64,000 bases of DNA from Cornus controversa (GCA_026545225.1 CM048851.1:35673956-35737955); one strand, 5' to 3'. Numbered from the stretch's first letter, positions 1-13,386 are shown. Numbers and translations are program-made. Notes: generated by a model from the sequence alone, not told the origin.

Positions 1-907
1 CTCCAATGTTAACAGCCGTTTGATACGCATACTGCTCATCAGCCTCCTCCATTCCGCTCACTCTCACGCAGCGAAAAACCGCCGCCGGAGAATTCACCTC
101 AGCCGGGAAGTGACCCACTTCTAACCCTAAGATCATCATCAAGTATACACACATACCCCAAAAACATCAAAAGAATTCAAAGCATTATTGTTTCAGTAGT
201 ACTAGTAATTCCTTGGACCATTTCGTCAGTCTTACTCGCCAACAGTAGTAGAAGAAAAAGGAAGAGAAAACAAAGAAAAAAGCATGTGAGAGTAGGTGAC
301 TATGAAGAGCTATATACTACTCATCTGGACTATTTCATTATTCATCACACACGGGAAACAATAATTGTCGAGTTTTTGTTGGATAGAATTACAATCCCAT
401 CAATTTTATTTATTTTATATATATATATTCAAAATTTGTGTTTGTTGTTTAGTAGTAGTAGCAGTACTGTAATGAAACTAGCTACAAGATTATATTACCT
501 GATGTGGTGGTTGGAAAATGGGTGCAGGCTAGAGAGGGATGGTCTCTCTGTCTTTTTGGATTCTCTCCATGATCTCTCATGACACTAAACTGATGTTGTT
601 GTGGTTGATTTGGTTGTTCTTGAAATGGTAAAGCAGTGAGTGGTTGATGCTGTTGCTGCATCTGTAGCCTTTCACGCCTTTTGGCAGCAGGAACCCAAGT
701 GCTCTTGACATGGGTGTGACACTGAAACCCTCGGCTCTTGCAACAAGTTCTGCACCTCATGTGTGCACAGTCCTTCTTGGCTTGGTTTCCACAGTCTTGA
801 CAATTCATCATATCTCCTTCTAATTCTTGTCTCGTCACAATATTGAACCCTGATCTGTACCACTCATCACAACCACTGATTCTTCTTCTTCTACTAGGAC
901 TCACCAT
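1..907 (-). CDS. SHI/STY (SRS) family zinc-finger transcription factor, 3' part beyond window
   Basis: Two exons are visible: exon 1 at 907-499 and the start of exon 2 at 126-1, which runs off the window. The 372-bp intron (498-127) has a GTAATA donor and a TTAG acceptor; splicing gives ...[14 protein letters not shown].... Exon 1 holds the SRS RING-like finger with spacing C-x2-C-x7-C-x4-C-x2-CC-x6-C (CQDCGNQ...[16 protein letters not shown]), then the basic stretch [14 protein letters not shown], a Gln-rich linker and NPKRQR, a possible nuclear signal. Exon 2 begins the second family hallmark, the IGGH domain (FRCVRVS...[12 protein letters not shown]), interrupted by the window edge. SRS proteins are plant-specific activators that promote auxin synthesis and shape gynoecium, stamen and root primordia. 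The ATG at 907 is the first in frame before the finger. The N-terminus is shorter than in SHI itself, so a shorter SRS paralogue is likely; the exact orthologue cannot be fixed from this part. Confidence 0.93.
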
Positions 908-2211
908 CTATGCTTTTCTTGTTGCCATAACTCAAAAACCCTTATTGTAGATCTCTTTGTTTCTGCTATTTCTAGTTTGCTGTTGACCTCAATTTTGAGA
1001 AAGAATCCATAGGAGGAGCTTGGTTTGAGTGATCTGTGGTTGTGATTTGTGGGTTTGGAGTAGTGGGGTGTGTGTGTGTGGGTGGGTTGTTTTGACTTTT
1101 GGGGAGTATATGGTGAGTGAGTGAGTTGTGAGTGTGATGAGTTTCTTTCTGTTTTTGGGTTCTGTTTGCAGCTTTTCTGAGAGGGCACAGTTTTGGAATT
1201 ATTTTAGGGCAAATATGATTTTCTCTTCTCTTCTCTTCACAATTCTCTATCTTTGTTTGGATGCATTAAAGTCATTGCTCTGCAACGCCGCCATGGCCAC
1301 TGTCACCACCCCCCTCCCTCCTGCAACCTCAATTTAAGACAACCAACAGTCCCACTCCAAGCCCCCCCTCTCTCTATCTCTCTCACACACACACACACTG
1401 AAACTTTCTCTCTCTTGAATTCATTCCTTCAATCTTATGCCAAAAATAAAATAAAATAAAATAAAAATAAAGTAAAATAAAAATCATATCTCAGCACTTG
1501 TCAACAGTAATCTAAGCAGTGGAAATAAATGTTTGAATCACAGCCGTTGCATGTCAATCAGGGTTAGAGTATGTCCGTACACTTGTAAAAAACACCAGCT
1601 TTTGCTGCTTGTTGGTTCTTACACCGGAAAATAAGCTATGCAGTACTTTTTTATTTTTTTTTCTGACTCTTTCCTGTAATTAAGATGGCTTTATGTTATT
1701 TCATTGTAGCAAAGAATCTATCTATCCAAAAGAGGAAAAACTCAACCTCACATGCATATGGAATGATTTTTCATAACAAACCAATCAATAATTATGATTT
1801 TTAATCAGACGGAGACAAATGTGCTTTTGTGGAGAAATTATTGGGTATTACTCCAACCAATTAAAGTTATTACTTGTTAACACAAAATAATGTTACTTCT
1901 ACATTGTGCTATTCACGTGTATAAAACCATTTTTTTCTTCTTTTTATTTATTTATTTATTTATTTTTGATGGTAAAGTTAATTATATTATGTGTGGAAAC
2001 TATATATGCTTCTTTTTTTATGATTAAAATTGTTTGATAATTATATATTAATTAAGCAATATATTGTGTATTGTTTTGAGGTCAACCCCTTTCATAACAA
2101 CAGGAGTGATGTAACATGCAATTAAAGTGAGGTTTACTTACCCAAAAAAAGATGTGCTACTAATAATAAGAACATGCACTAAAGTAGGACTCCAAACAGC
2201 GACCACTATAT

Positions 2212-2253
<42 letters not shown>

Positions 2254-2990
2254 TTTTCTAAGGGTAGGACTTAGGAGGCTACGAGGGAAATGTGTATTCA
2301 GTTTTTGAAATTGGGGCCATCATAATGTTTGATAGTCAAATACTTTCTCGTAATTAAGCCTTTAGTTGGCTTGTTTTAGTTATTTTTTTATTCATTTTGT
2401 AATTTATAATTTGGGTTTGGGTCCTTCTCATTTCTAAACTTTTTAAGATTGCTTGGTGTATTCATAAAAAAAAATATACAGTGAAATATGATAATAGTTA
2501 GTACATCGCAACATTTTCAAATAATGGGAACCAAATTTGGTAATAATTTCTAATTTGTGCTATTTTAACCATTATCTTATATATAATCCATGTATTTTGA
2601 TCTGAATATTGGCTAAAATAATCAAATATATTATTTTTTTTAGAAAATAAAATCTCAGTTCTTTCAGTGCAAATATGGCTTAACTATAGGATTGAAATTT
2701 ATGAAAAAATTTCTAAACAGGCACAACAAATTAAACGTAAATTGAATCAAAACAACTCAATATATGATTAATTTTTTTTAAACACCATTCTTTATTTTCA
2801 TTATGATTAATTTCATCATGTTAAGAGAACCACTAATATTAGGAATTAATGTCCCCTTTTGTAGAATAGAATCCGAGCATTTAATTTCTAATCGAAGAAA
2901 AAGTAGTTGAAATTGATTAATAGACATGATCTTCAATTAATTTAATTTCAAAATGTGGATTCTATAATCACAACATACACTCTTTTTTTT
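908..2990. other. Upstream region of the SRS gene and intergenic DNA, no gene seen
   Basis: The first 500 bp contain GT-rich and CT-rich stretches (around 1060-1100 and 1365-1415) of the kind often seen in plant promoters and 5' leaders. No convincing TATA position could be chosen. Beyond about 1450 the sequence is plain AT-rich intergenic DNA with a (TA)n microsatellite at about 2208-2251. No protein similarity was recognised on either strand. Confidence 0.5.
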
Positions 2991-3039
2991 TTTTTGGCAA
3001 AAGTGTCTAAACACCTCTCATCTGTTAACTTGTTGCAAA

Positions 3040-3680
3040 ATACATCCCTCAACTAAGAATTGTTGTAATTAAACCCTTAAACTTTCAAAAGTGCTCACAT
3101 TGCACATTTGAGGCTCACAGCAATCAAGTTTGACCATTAAGTAAGATGCGCGCATTGCGTATAACATTAAAAAAACTTTTTTAGTAACCTAAATACCCTT
3201 TATAAGTAAAGAAATTTGAAGTTTTTCTTCTTTTGAGAGAGTGGCAAACGAATTTTATTTTTTATTTTTTTATGTAGGGTATTTAGGTTTGTTAAACACT
3301 ATCTACTCTAAATGTTAACACCATCTTTTAGAATAGATAGTGTTTAATATGGTATTACAGTCTACTTAACAACAAGTCCCCAATAATTAAAAATTATTAC
3401 TCGTTGGGCCCACACAAGTGTTCCACCAAGTCACACTTGAGGGAATGTATTAGAGGTTTAAACATTCAAGTTACATTCATTTCTAACAGTTTAATATTTT
3501 AGAGTAGATGGTCTTTAACAAAGTCATTAAAAAAGTTTTTTTTTATGTCACGTGCAACGCACGCGTTTCACTTAGTGGTCAAATTTGACAGAAGTAAAAT
3601 TTACTGATGCAATGTGAGCACTTTTAAAAGTTGGAAAGCTTAATAGAAATAGTTGATCATTGAATGATATATTTTAGAGA
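3040..3680. mobile_element. Inverted-repeat (MITE-like) element, unclassified
   Basis: The left arm (about 3040-3180) and right arm (about 3530-3680) are inverted copies. Both contain AAAGTGCTCACATTGC (left) or its reverse complement (right), followed inward by TTTGACCA and a CG-rich segment. A second, inner inverted pair lies near 3285-3350 (ATAGTGTTTAA / TTAAACACTAT). No target-site duplication could be fixed and no coding capacity is seen. The long terminal arms suggest a non-autonomous Mutator-type element, but this is inferred from shape only. Confidence 0.5.
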
Positions 3681-3689
3681 AAATTTCTT

Positions 3690-4370
3690 ATAAGTTTTAC
3701 TTTTCAATTATAAGGTCCAATAAGTTCCTAAAAAAATCTGTGAGGACAACTAAGTCCTATTTTTAAAAAATATTTTCAACTAAGTTCACAATTCTATTAA
3801 CAATAATTTTTTTCCAACATTGCCCCTTCTCATAAATGTCTTAATTTTTTTTAATTAACATACTAAATATAACCTTTACCTCTAATTTTTGTAATTAGTA
3901 TCAATTTACAATAAAAAAAAAAGCACATAGTTTTAATTGGCACCAAAATTATAAATTTTTAAAAATATTTAACAAGTTATTTAACTTCAACCAATTGTAA
4001 TAAAAATAAATATTAAAGTAAGCAAAAAAGTTTCACAATTTTTTTCAATGACACCATTTATGTATAATTAATGAGTTATTTAATTTTTTTCACTTTTTCT
4101 ATTTATTTTGTTTTACAAATATGTAATTTCGAGAATAAAAGTTAACTTTTTTGTAAATTTAAGTCTATGTTACACACATATATATATTTAAAGTTTATCA
4201 AGATGGTATAAATATTTTTTTGATTAATTTTATATAAGAAAGACATTAATGATAATTTCATAAAAAAAAGGCACTATTAGAATAAAATTATGAACTTAAT
4301 TAAAAATATTAGTTAAAAATAAGACTTAATTGTGAAAACAAAATTATTTTAAAATTTATTAGTCTAGTTT
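3690..4370. mobile_element. Inverted-repeat element, AT-rich, unclassified
   Basis: The left arm around 3720-3800 (AACTAAGTCCTATTTTTAA, then AACTAAGTTCA) recurs inverted around 4270-4370 (TAAAAATAAGACTTAATT and TGAACTTAATT). The element directly abuts the previous one. The middle is very AT-rich and non-coding. No target duplication was found. Confidence 0.4.
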
Positions 4371-6300
4371 TATTTATCTTTTAATTTTTGGTAAGTCGAG
4401 GACAGCGTACACAACACACTACATTTCTGATTTTTCGATTTGAATATATTTGTCAGTATTTTTTAAATTCAGCTTTTTAAAATCTTAGAATGACTCGAGA
4501 GTCAAGACTGTGGACTTTTTTATCTTTGTAAAAAAAAAAAGAAAAAAAAGTGAAATAGCTGTATATGATATGAATGATCAGACACGTGAGTCATTCTAAT
4601 TAGTGGCCACGATTAACTTAAAATTTCAATTATATGAACAGTACGGACAACCCGTGGCCCAAAAATCCAAATCAAGCCGTACAATGGCATTGACAAAACA
4701 TGGCTAACCCCTGCATTAATCCAATCCATAGTCATGGAATTGTTTAAGAATAATATAATATTAATACTAGTATATAATAGTAATGTAATGTGACGTGAAA
4801 AGCAAAAATACGTACCCAAATTCAATGCTCATTTTCTTTTAGGGGCCCGAGACCGAAAAGGATGAAAAAGAACCAAAGAAAAAAATACTGCTGCATTTTT
4901 CCCTCTCTTTTCTTTTCTACACTGTGTCACTTGATTATGAAACTCTCTTTCCATCTCCCTCCCTTTTTCTTTCCACCCTTTCATTCTTTCCTCCTAGAAA
5001 GTGAAAATAGAGCTTTAACATGGACCTTTCATTTTTTTTCTTCCTTTTCTCGGGTGAAAGTTAAAAATATATAAAAAAGGAAGGAAAATTTATAGAGAGG
5101 CACATGGACATTTCTCTTATTATTGATAAAATAGGGTTTGCCATAGTTGTCATGATATGTCTCTGTCGAAGAAGAGTAAGTATTAGGTACTCAGGATAGA
5201 TATTGTAAAAATGAAAATTTTACTGACACAAATTATGAATTTATTAGTTTTTTTTTTTTATTATCATTAAAAAATTAGTGTTTGTATAGGATGAAATTCC
5301 TCAATACAAGCAAAAGGGTGTAACTTGGATGGGTTAATCGAAATGTAATCGTGATTATTGTTTCTCTTTTAGTTTTTTTTCTTTAAATCTAATTTATTGT
5401 ATGCAAATTATTTGAAAAAATGAGTTGTATTACAATTTTTTTTAATACATTTCTATTCAGTCTTTTTGGATTTTCTATGCATAAAAAGTAAACAAATACG
5501 AGACTAATCCATGATCAATTCGTTTTGCAATTAAATTTTTTTGAACCAAAATCAACTTGAGTTTAAATATTTCAACATGAATTGGGGTCGAACTGAAAAG
5601 TTTTACTTGATTGAAAAGTTTTAAACGAGTGTCGTTAGGTCTATACTTTTGCTCTCATCACTCAAATACATTAGTATTTAGTGGTGCATACTTTTATGAT
5701 TGGGTAGAAATAAAATCATTTTATCATATTAATATTTGTACGCAAAGATGCAAGAGGGAGAGAGAAATATTGGGTGGTGAATGATGTGTGCGAGTCCCAA
5801 TAATTGTGTCCTCTCGAGCCCAGTGCTTCCTTTAGTCGGTTCACTCTTCTCTTTCTCAATAGGTGAAGTTGAATCAAAAGAGTTATTTCTCCTGTACAGG
5901 AGTTGTATTCATGCTTTTTTTCTCTCTCTCTCTCTCTTTCTCTCATCGAATCCCTCTTTTGGAACAAAAAGGGCAGTCAATTGCGAATCACAGTTGACTG
6001 CCCTTTTAATTTGTGAATACAGATGAAGTGGTGATGATTAGTGTGTTTTGAATGTTAAAATTTTATTATTTGCTTTAGTTTATGGGAGAAAAAAAAGTTA
6101 AAACTAAATTAAGAGGAAATATATTGGGTTTTTGGTTAATGAACTTGACAGTCTCCTGGGCTTAAATCAGTCTCCATAACCAACCTACCCTGGATGAAGT
6201 TTGGGTAATTCGGCCCTGCAGGGTATGGGGTGACCCATGAAGTAAGTATTCTATGTAAGAAAAAAAATGGTAAATTGAGCTATGTACGTACATAATTTCT
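4371..6300. other. Intergenic DNA with one perfect 14-bp hairpin at 5967-6007
   Basis: No gene recognised. There are CT-rich tracts at about 4900-5050 and 5915-5950. AAAAGGGCAGTCAA (5967-5980) is repeated exactly inverted at 5994-6007 with a 13-nt loop. Each arm contains TTGAC, the core of a WRKY-bound W-box. No long open frame resembles a known protein. Confidence 0.5.
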
Positions 6301-6307
6301 TTTTGGT

Positions 6308-7620
6308 TAAATAAGACTGATGTTACGAGGTTTGGACAAATTACTTATAAATAGAGTATTTGAGTTTTATTACTTTCAACTGCCTTGAAGTTTGGCACGT
6401 GTGTTCAACGATACTCTTGATAATTTTTTTTTTTTTAGAACTGTTAATCAAAATTTTAAAAAGGACCATTTTACCTTTTATTTTAATCATATTTGGATAA
6501 ATTACACTAACATTTTCTGATGTTTGGTCAAATTACACACGGGTAAAATGTTTGATGGATTACTTTGACCTCTCTTAAACTCATTAGTAAGTTGACGAAC
6601 GTTAAAATTGAGTATAAAAAATCAGTAATGCCCTTAAATTATAATAATATATTATAGTCCGAGCATCTGTTGAACTAAAAAAACATTTTCATTCTATAAA
6701 TTGTGTCAGACTAATTGTAAAGCAAACTCTATCTTTTTCATTATATCAAATATATATATATTTATATATATATATATATATATTTGCAAACATAATTGAG
6801 CGGAATGTTAGGGTTTCGGTGCCGACGACGGTACTAGGTGATGATTGCCAACAATGGTGGCAATCACTCTTTGTTTTGCTTGTCATACGGACTGTTATTG
6901 CCATTGACATGGAGCAAGTGGGTTTCACCAAAAAAAAAAAAAAACCTATGACTGACTTCCCTCTCTTTGTACCAATCGAACCTTAGATGTTTTTCGATCA
7001 CAAGCTCCCAAATTACACAAAGAACTATAACCCATCATTTCCAAAGAAACCTTTATTTATCACTTTTGCTCTAATATTTGTGTTGTTTCTTTAGCAAAAG
7101 AAAACAAGAGCTCGGGTCTATCCATGGACTCAAAGACTCATGGTATACCTCTTTCCATAACAAAGGTAATCCATTCGCTAGTGGTTGTGATGGAGGTCAG
7201 CTATGATGGTGGAGCTTGTGGGTTTCATTTTTAAAAAAAAAGTGACAGAGAGAGTGAGTGTCTTTTCATACAAGAGAAGGGTAATATGTCTATTTTTTAA
7301 AATTTCTTTCACAGTTCTGACGGAAAAAAAATGATAGGAGTGTCGACGAGTACCTGCACCAAATCTTAAGAGATGTCAAAGTAATAAATCTCAAATGTTC
7401 TACTCGTGTGTAATTTGGTAAAATTTCAATGGAGGTAAGTGTAATTTACCATAATAATTTTTATTAAAATATTGAAAGTAAAAATGACATTTTGCACTAT
7501 AACTTAACGTCCATTAAAGGTTTAATGTCCACAAGGGAGGTCAAAGTAACAACGGCCAAATGCTCCACCTGTGTGTAATTTGCCTAAACCTCATGAAAGG
7601 TCAGTGTAATTTACCCTAAT
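6308..7620. mobile_element. Nested Mutator-type terminal-inverted-repeat elements
   Basis: Two left-type ends (near 6308 and 6490) and two right-type ends (near 7450 and 7620) are seen. The ends read GGATAAATTACACTAACA (6490) against AGGGTAAATTACACTGACC (complement of 7620), with about 80 bp of further inverted similarity including ATTACTTTGACCTC. This suggests one element inside or overlapping another of the same family. Further family members or fragments lie at 30163-30552, 48061-48190 and 55560-55775. The interior has no recognisable transposase. No clear 9-bp target duplication was found here. Confidence 0.55.
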
Positions 7621-8125
7621 TTGTTTTGGTAAAGGAATTTTTTTTCTTTCTTTCTTTTAAACGGAAAGAAAAGGGCTATACACATAACAATATTTGTCTA
7701 CTCACTAGTAAGTAGAAAGTTTCTACTTACTACTGATGTGCCACAAAAATAAGATGCCACATGTATCTACAATATTAATAAATAATAAATAATTTTTTAA
7801 AAAGAAAATCGGGTTAAACCCAATAAGAAATCTGAATTCAAATTAAATCCCTAACTAAACATGAAACTCTGATGCCACATTGCTCGACAACAAGGGAACT
7901 CGAGAACCCAGTCGGCAGAAAGGTGCGTGAAGCATGAAATCGTTTGCCTCCTGGAATTTTCTATTCTTGCAAACCTGCCATTGGGATGATTAATTTTCAG
8001 AATAAAAATGCTCACTCCATTCTTCCAGAAAGCAACTCTCTGAGGCCTAACATACATATACCGTCATCCAAAGAAAGAAATCTTTTGTAGATACACCTCT
8101 GAATCACAAATCAGTTGATTGAAGA

Positions 8126-8164
<39 letters not shown>

Positions 8165-9430
8165 ATATATTACAAACAATTCTTAGTAATCTTCAAGAAA
8201 CCTAGTAACTAATCAAACCTGTAGAACTGCTGTGAATGAGTACCAACAGTAGTAACAGCACAAGTTTGGATTTTTGTGTTGTCTCAATAATTTCTGTGCA
8301 TTATTTCATTTTGAGTTTTAAAGTTTGGGTTGGCCCAATCAATTTAGAGAAAAAGTCAATGGGTTGAGATTGAGTTTCGTAAATTTGTTCAATATGGGCT
8401 TGGAGCCGTGGACCAAACCTATATTTTTCTGGAAACAAAAAGTAAATCTGGGATTGGAAGCCTTACAAACCAAGTATAGAACAATGCTATTTGGGCCTAC
8501 GAAATTAACCGAAACACTAAACTGATAAGTTTGCATCAGGATGCCACTGTTTTTTTATGGTATAGCAGCGGTAAAAACTGAGGCTATAAGTGAAGTCGCT
8601 ATAGACTTTAAGGTCTAGTTTACCATGACCTTCAGGTGTAGGTGTAGGTGTGACTGCTGCTAAAAGTAAAATGGTAATTTTTTCTGCCTCGCGCTCACAG
8701 ATTGAATTTGGTATGTTTCTAATAAGAGTAGGGGCGAAAATAGTAATTACAATTAAAATTCGTCTCGATAACAGGGGCACGGACCCGCCCCGATTAAATA
8801 TATATATATGGTTAAATACAAATATTTTCTTTGTATATACTTTATTATTTGGTCACTACTTTCATATACATGAATGTATACTACATCTACATTCTAGGGT
8901 TTCTTCGCCCATTTACTTATTTTCTAAAGAAAAATTCTCAAGAATTCAGATCCATCTAGTTCGCTACTTTGTCTAGTACACAGTATTAAGCATTTCATTG
9001 GTGTGAAAATTTTTCTAGCGTTATATTTAAAAATTTTCATTTATTTGTTTCATCATTTTCCTTCTAAAAAGGCAGAAACCATTGCTACAGATTATAGCGA
9101 AGGTTTTTTTAAATTTATTGCGACAAATTCAATAGCCACTAAAAGTCTATATTGTGGAAGGATCTTTGATTATATTTTTAATAGTAATTTTTCCTTTTTA
9201 AATCATATGATGGCGGAGCATACCGAGTAAATATGTGTACTGGATTCTAACTTGTTCTTGGTTAATGAGTTGGATAATTCACCCTTTCAATTAACTATAT
9301 TCTGTCTAAAAAACATATAATAATTATATTGCACACCTTTATTAATTATTAGGGCGATAAATTGATAATTAATACCTGTCCTCTTTATTAGAAATTAATT
9401 ATAGTTATTATTTTTTTAGAAGTTAAATAT
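7621..9430. other. Intergenic DNA, nothing recognised
   Basis: Contains a (TA)n tract at about 8131-8162. Short open frames on both strands resemble no protein family that I recognise. The sequence at 7690-7760 resembles the ends of the inverted-repeat element at 54091-55313 (CTACTCACTAGTAAGTAGAAA), so part of it is probably old transposon DNA. Confidence 0.4.
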
Positions 9431-10248
9431 TGGGATAAACTTTATTATAACACAACTACAACTACAATTTTGTCACCAATATTCCCTGTAATTTGTGTCG
9501 TATATCACATACATCTCTTCCTGTCAAAAGTATCAGAGCACTTTTTTACGGTGAAATAACCTTATTGTCCTTTGACTTTTGATCGACCTAACCTTTTTGA
9601 ATATTAAAATTACCCGTTTAACCCTGTCTAATGAACTAAAATGCCCTCAACTACACCTTATTATTATATACCCACTTCACTGCTATTACATTATATATAT
9701 ATACACATATATAGAGGGGGGGAGGAAACCACCACTGCCACCAACCACAACCACCACCACTACCACCACTATCGAACTCCAATCGAAACCTAACCCAATC
9801 CAACTGTCACCACAAACCCCTAATCAACAACCTTGATATCCAAATCACAAAACTCGAACACCTACCAGTGCCAAAACCACCACTGCCGCAACCCAAACCC
9901 TAAACTAGCAACCACCGTACACAAACCAAACACACTGGTGCCAAAACCATCACCACAGCAAGCCAAACCCTAAACCAGCAACCACCGTGGCCGAAACACC
10001 CGCAACCAATCTAACATTTTTGTCAAAAATCTAGCTCTCTAGTTGTTATTAGGGTTTGAGATATGAAATGTGAGGGGTGTGGTTGATTTGCTGTATACAA
10101 GGTGGATTGAAAAAATATGATGGAGCAAAGAACGAGAAGGTGATAAGAGAGAAAATCAAATCAATAGTGGTGGTGTCGACTGTGGTGGTGGTGTCGCAGC
10201 CGATATAGGTTGGGATTGTGGTGGTGGTGGTGTTGATTGTACAATATA
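9431..10248. repeat. ACC/GGT-rich low-complexity segment with inverted symmetry
   Basis: A CCACCA-rich block (about 9728-9990) is mirrored by a TGGTGG-rich block (about 10160-10240), so the two can pair as inverted repeats. The left edge (GGGATAAACTTTATTATAACAC near 9432) resembles a Mutator-type end, but no matching right end was found. The open frames in this block are low-complexity Thr/Pro runs and are unlikely to be genes. Confidence 0.4.
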
Positions 10249-10524
10249 CTCCTTCGGTCCCATAATTTAAGTCCACTATTCCATTTTGGGATGTCCCAAA
10301 ATACATGTCCATTTCTTAAAATGAATGTACTATATTTTATATGATTCCTAAACTACTATTTTCAAACTCTATTATCCTAAAAGTTGGCTCCACTAAATAA
10401 TAATAACATTAACTTTTAAACAAGGATTTAATATGTAAATTCATTCATTACTACTATAAAAAGTGATCTCTACCATAAAAAGTTAGATTTTCAATAATGC
10501 CTATGAATTTTGGAACAGAGGGAG
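10249..10524. mobile_element. Stowaway-type (Tc1/mariner) MITE
   Basis: The element begins CTCCTTCGGTCCCATAATTT and ends, on the opposite strand, CTCCCTCTGTTCCAAAATTC. It is flanked on both sides by TA (10247-10248 and 10525-10526). These are the standard Stowaway terminal repeat (CTCCCTCCGT) and TA target duplication. It is 276 bp, AT-rich and non-coding. Confidence 0.85.
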
Positions 10525-11079
10525 TATGCATCTATCTATATATATAGTTTTATAAACATAATACCACACACATATATATACACACACAGTTATGAGTTAA
10601 AATGGATTGAATAATAATCATGGTCTTTTTATAATTTTTATATTAAAAATTAATTTAATAATAAGAGATAAATTATGCATTTCACACTTTTTGAAATAAA
10701 AAAAAGTGATGAAGTGGTTAGTAACAAAATTATAAAAAGTTAATATCATAATATCTCAAATCTCACGTGAGTGACGATGAATTTTACTGTAATTATTTTA
10801 GCTTCCACTGACTCAGACCATTTATTCAGTAAGCTTCGCCATCGTTTGATTTAAATAGCATCAGTTGATGGCGGCAATTATCACATGTCATTGGCCCACA
10901 ATAATAAAAGTCTTGAATAGACGTAAGATTGATAGAGATTTGAAACGACCCACAACGTTACTTTCCACAAAAATTCTTGGTTTTGGCGTGCAAGTAATCA
11001 AACCTAGACTTCATAGCTAGAACAGCAGGTCTATTGTCTACAATAGTGGTTAGATCTGAACAACTGCTTTTTTGGTGTG
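10525..11079. other. Intergenic DNA, nothing recognised
   Basis: AT-rich DNA with a short CA/TA microsatellite near 10565-10590. No gene or element boundary was recognised. Confidence 0.4.
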
Positions 11080-11873
11080 CTAAGAAGCACGGACGGACAG
11101 GGATACGGACGCCAACACGAAATACAAGTACAATACGACAAAAATACAGTGATACGATAAATTTTAAAAAAATAGAACAAGACATGACAAAAATACGACT
11201 ATGAAATAATATATTAATATATATTCAACAAGTTATCTAATATCCACAATACCATAAATTTAACAATAAAAAAATAATAAATCACACAACTACTTCAATT
11301 TATTATCAATCAATTAATGTATTTTTAAAAAAAATGTTCATTATATTAAAACCCACTACTAGAATCTTGCATATTACTCATTTTTTTAATAACAAACAAA
11401 TAAATTTAAATACAAAATACCAAAAAACCAACATTACTTTATGTTAAATAAAGTTCTATTGGTTTTTTTATTTTTTTATTTTTAAATTTATTATTTAGGA
11501 ATTTTATCTAACTATTGTTTATTTTAGAAAATACTATATTTATATAGAAAATGGCATAATAGTCATATTAAATGGTATATGTCATTATAGTTATTTTAAG
11601 GGGTCAAGATGTCAACTTTTAAAAGATGAGGGGCTGAAATACTCAAAAAAATAGTTCAAAGGGGTCTTTTTGTAACTTTGAAAAAATTCAGAAGTTTTTT
11701 TGCACTTTTAAAAATTACAAAATGTACCCCGCCGTGTCTCCCGCGTGTCCTTGCCGTGTCCCCGCCGTGTCATAACAAAAAAATTTTCAGGACACTTCTA
11801 AGGAATGTCCGACACGTGTCCGAGTGTTTGACACAGGCACGACACCCTTATATGAAGTGTCCATGCTTTCTAG
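11080..11873. mobile_element. hAT-like non-autonomous element
   Basis: The left end CTAAGAAGCACGGAC matches the complement of the right end (CTAGAAAGCATGGACA). Both ends carry GACACG/CGTGTC subterminal motifs, dense at 11730-11850. The flanks TTGGTGTG (11072-11079) and CTCGTGTG (11874-11881) agree at 6 of 8 positions, as expected of an old 8-bp hAT duplication. The middle is AT-rich with no transposase. Confidence 0.55.
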
Positions 11874-13340
11874 CTCGTGTGTATATTGGTGGGAGTTTTA
11901 TATACATTGATAATAAATTACTATGAATAATTTGGTGGTAATTGTTTATATTTAATGTTTATTTTTTAAGTGTTTATATAAACAATATTTATGTTACAAT
12001 TTTGCTTATCTATAAATATAATTATTGTTTGATTAACTTATTTTAAAAATCATAATCAGAAAAATGAGTTTGTTAATCTTAAACTGATTTAAAAAAAATT
12101 AACATACTAAACTGCATACAAAGTCAAGGCCATGTTATAATAAATTTATTCAACAACAACAGAGTAATAAATATACATGTAAATTATAGTATAAAACTAG
12201 AATGACTCACAACCCATTAGGCTCTAAAAAGAATAAAATATATATAACTATGAAAAAGTTGAAAGTTTTTTAATTTGTATGCAGTGAGAAGAAGGATTTG
12301 GAGAACATGCTATTCCTCTTGAATTTCTTATGCTACTAATTTCTTTTTCTTTTTTCGGTTTCTATTTTTCTTTCAACACTACTTTTTATTTTCATTTTTT
12401 CTTCAGATAAGTTTTTTTTTAAGAACAGATACCTCCTAAGTAACTATTTATTATTATCAAGTATATTAGTAATTATTCATATTATACTAAATACTTTTTT
12501 TCTCAAGACAATTAATATTCTTTAATTTTGTTTACAATTGATAATTTTAACATTTTTATCGTTGTAGAAAGTAATAGATTTTTATAATTTTTTTTTCATT
12601 TTCTCACTTTTAGCTTCACTTTTTAATTAAAATAATATAATCACCATTTTATATAAAAAAAGAAATTTTTTTTTTTTTTGTATAAACATAAACACCAAAA
12701 CACTATTTTGAAGTTTAGGATTTGAATGTTTAGTTACAATATTGTTTTAAAAGTATTTTAATAATTTATAAAAAAAATAAAAATTATCAAACACGTTTAT
12801 GCTACAAATTTATTTTTATGAATAATAAACATTAAATATAAACGGTTACCAAACCAATCCTTTATAAATTCTAAACATAAACTGTCTATAAATTCTCTTA
12901 CATTTAGATATAACCCTTTTTTTATTTTTTATTTTTTTGAATAGAGGACCGGTGACAGTCTAAATGCTCATTTTATCATTTAAACTCAAAAGTGATTGGT
13001 AAAAGATTTAGTTAAAAAGTATCATGTGTCACAAATAGCTCTTATATATTATATGGACTCTTTTCTGGAAAATTGTAGCTTTTTATTTTATTTTAACGTA
13101 ATTGAGATATTTTAGTTAGTTTCAAATAGATTTCTGGGCTACAGGGTCAAGACAGATAAACAAAGAATAGTAATAGTAAAAGAGAGAGAAGTTTATTTGT
13201 TGACGAAAATGGACGTAAAGTGGTTGGAACCATCAATGGAAATGCTTAGGGGGTTGGGCTGACTGATAAGTGACTCATTCTTAAAACGCCATATCCTACA
13301 CTATACTTTTCACGCATTTGGAAAAAATTTCCGTTTTTAG
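11874..13340. other. AT-rich upstream region of the AP3 gene
   Basis: No gene or clear element. The distal part is strongly AT-rich. CCGTTTTTAG at 13331-13340 is a one-mismatch relative of the CArG box (CC(A/T)6GG-type sites bound by MADS proteins). It lies 101 bp upstream of the AP3 ATG, but the match is too weak to call. Confidence 0.35.
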
Positions 13341-13378
13341 CATGGAATGGAATCCCCTTTCTCTTCTTCCTTATCTCC

Positions 13379-13386
13379 TTTATATC
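13379..13386 (+). promoter_or_regulatory. Candidate TATA box of AP3
   Basis: TTTATATC lies 55 bp before the ATG at 13441, in a CT-rich and then GA-rich leader. If used, transcription would begin near 13410. That is downstream of an out-of-frame ATG at 13347, which would then not be in the mRNA. Position and composition only. Confidence 0.35.

Noticed and set aside
286-582. Open frame opposite the SRS intron
   Set aside because: Runs across intron and exon of the minus-strand SRS gene and resembles nothing; chance frame.
7851-8057. Minus-strand 68-residue frame
   Set aside because: Looks compositionally normal but no family, splice partner or regulatory context was recognised.
13331-13340. 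CArG box in the AP3 promoter
   Set aside because: CCGTTTTTAG deviates from the consensus; AT-rich DNA yields such near matches by chance.
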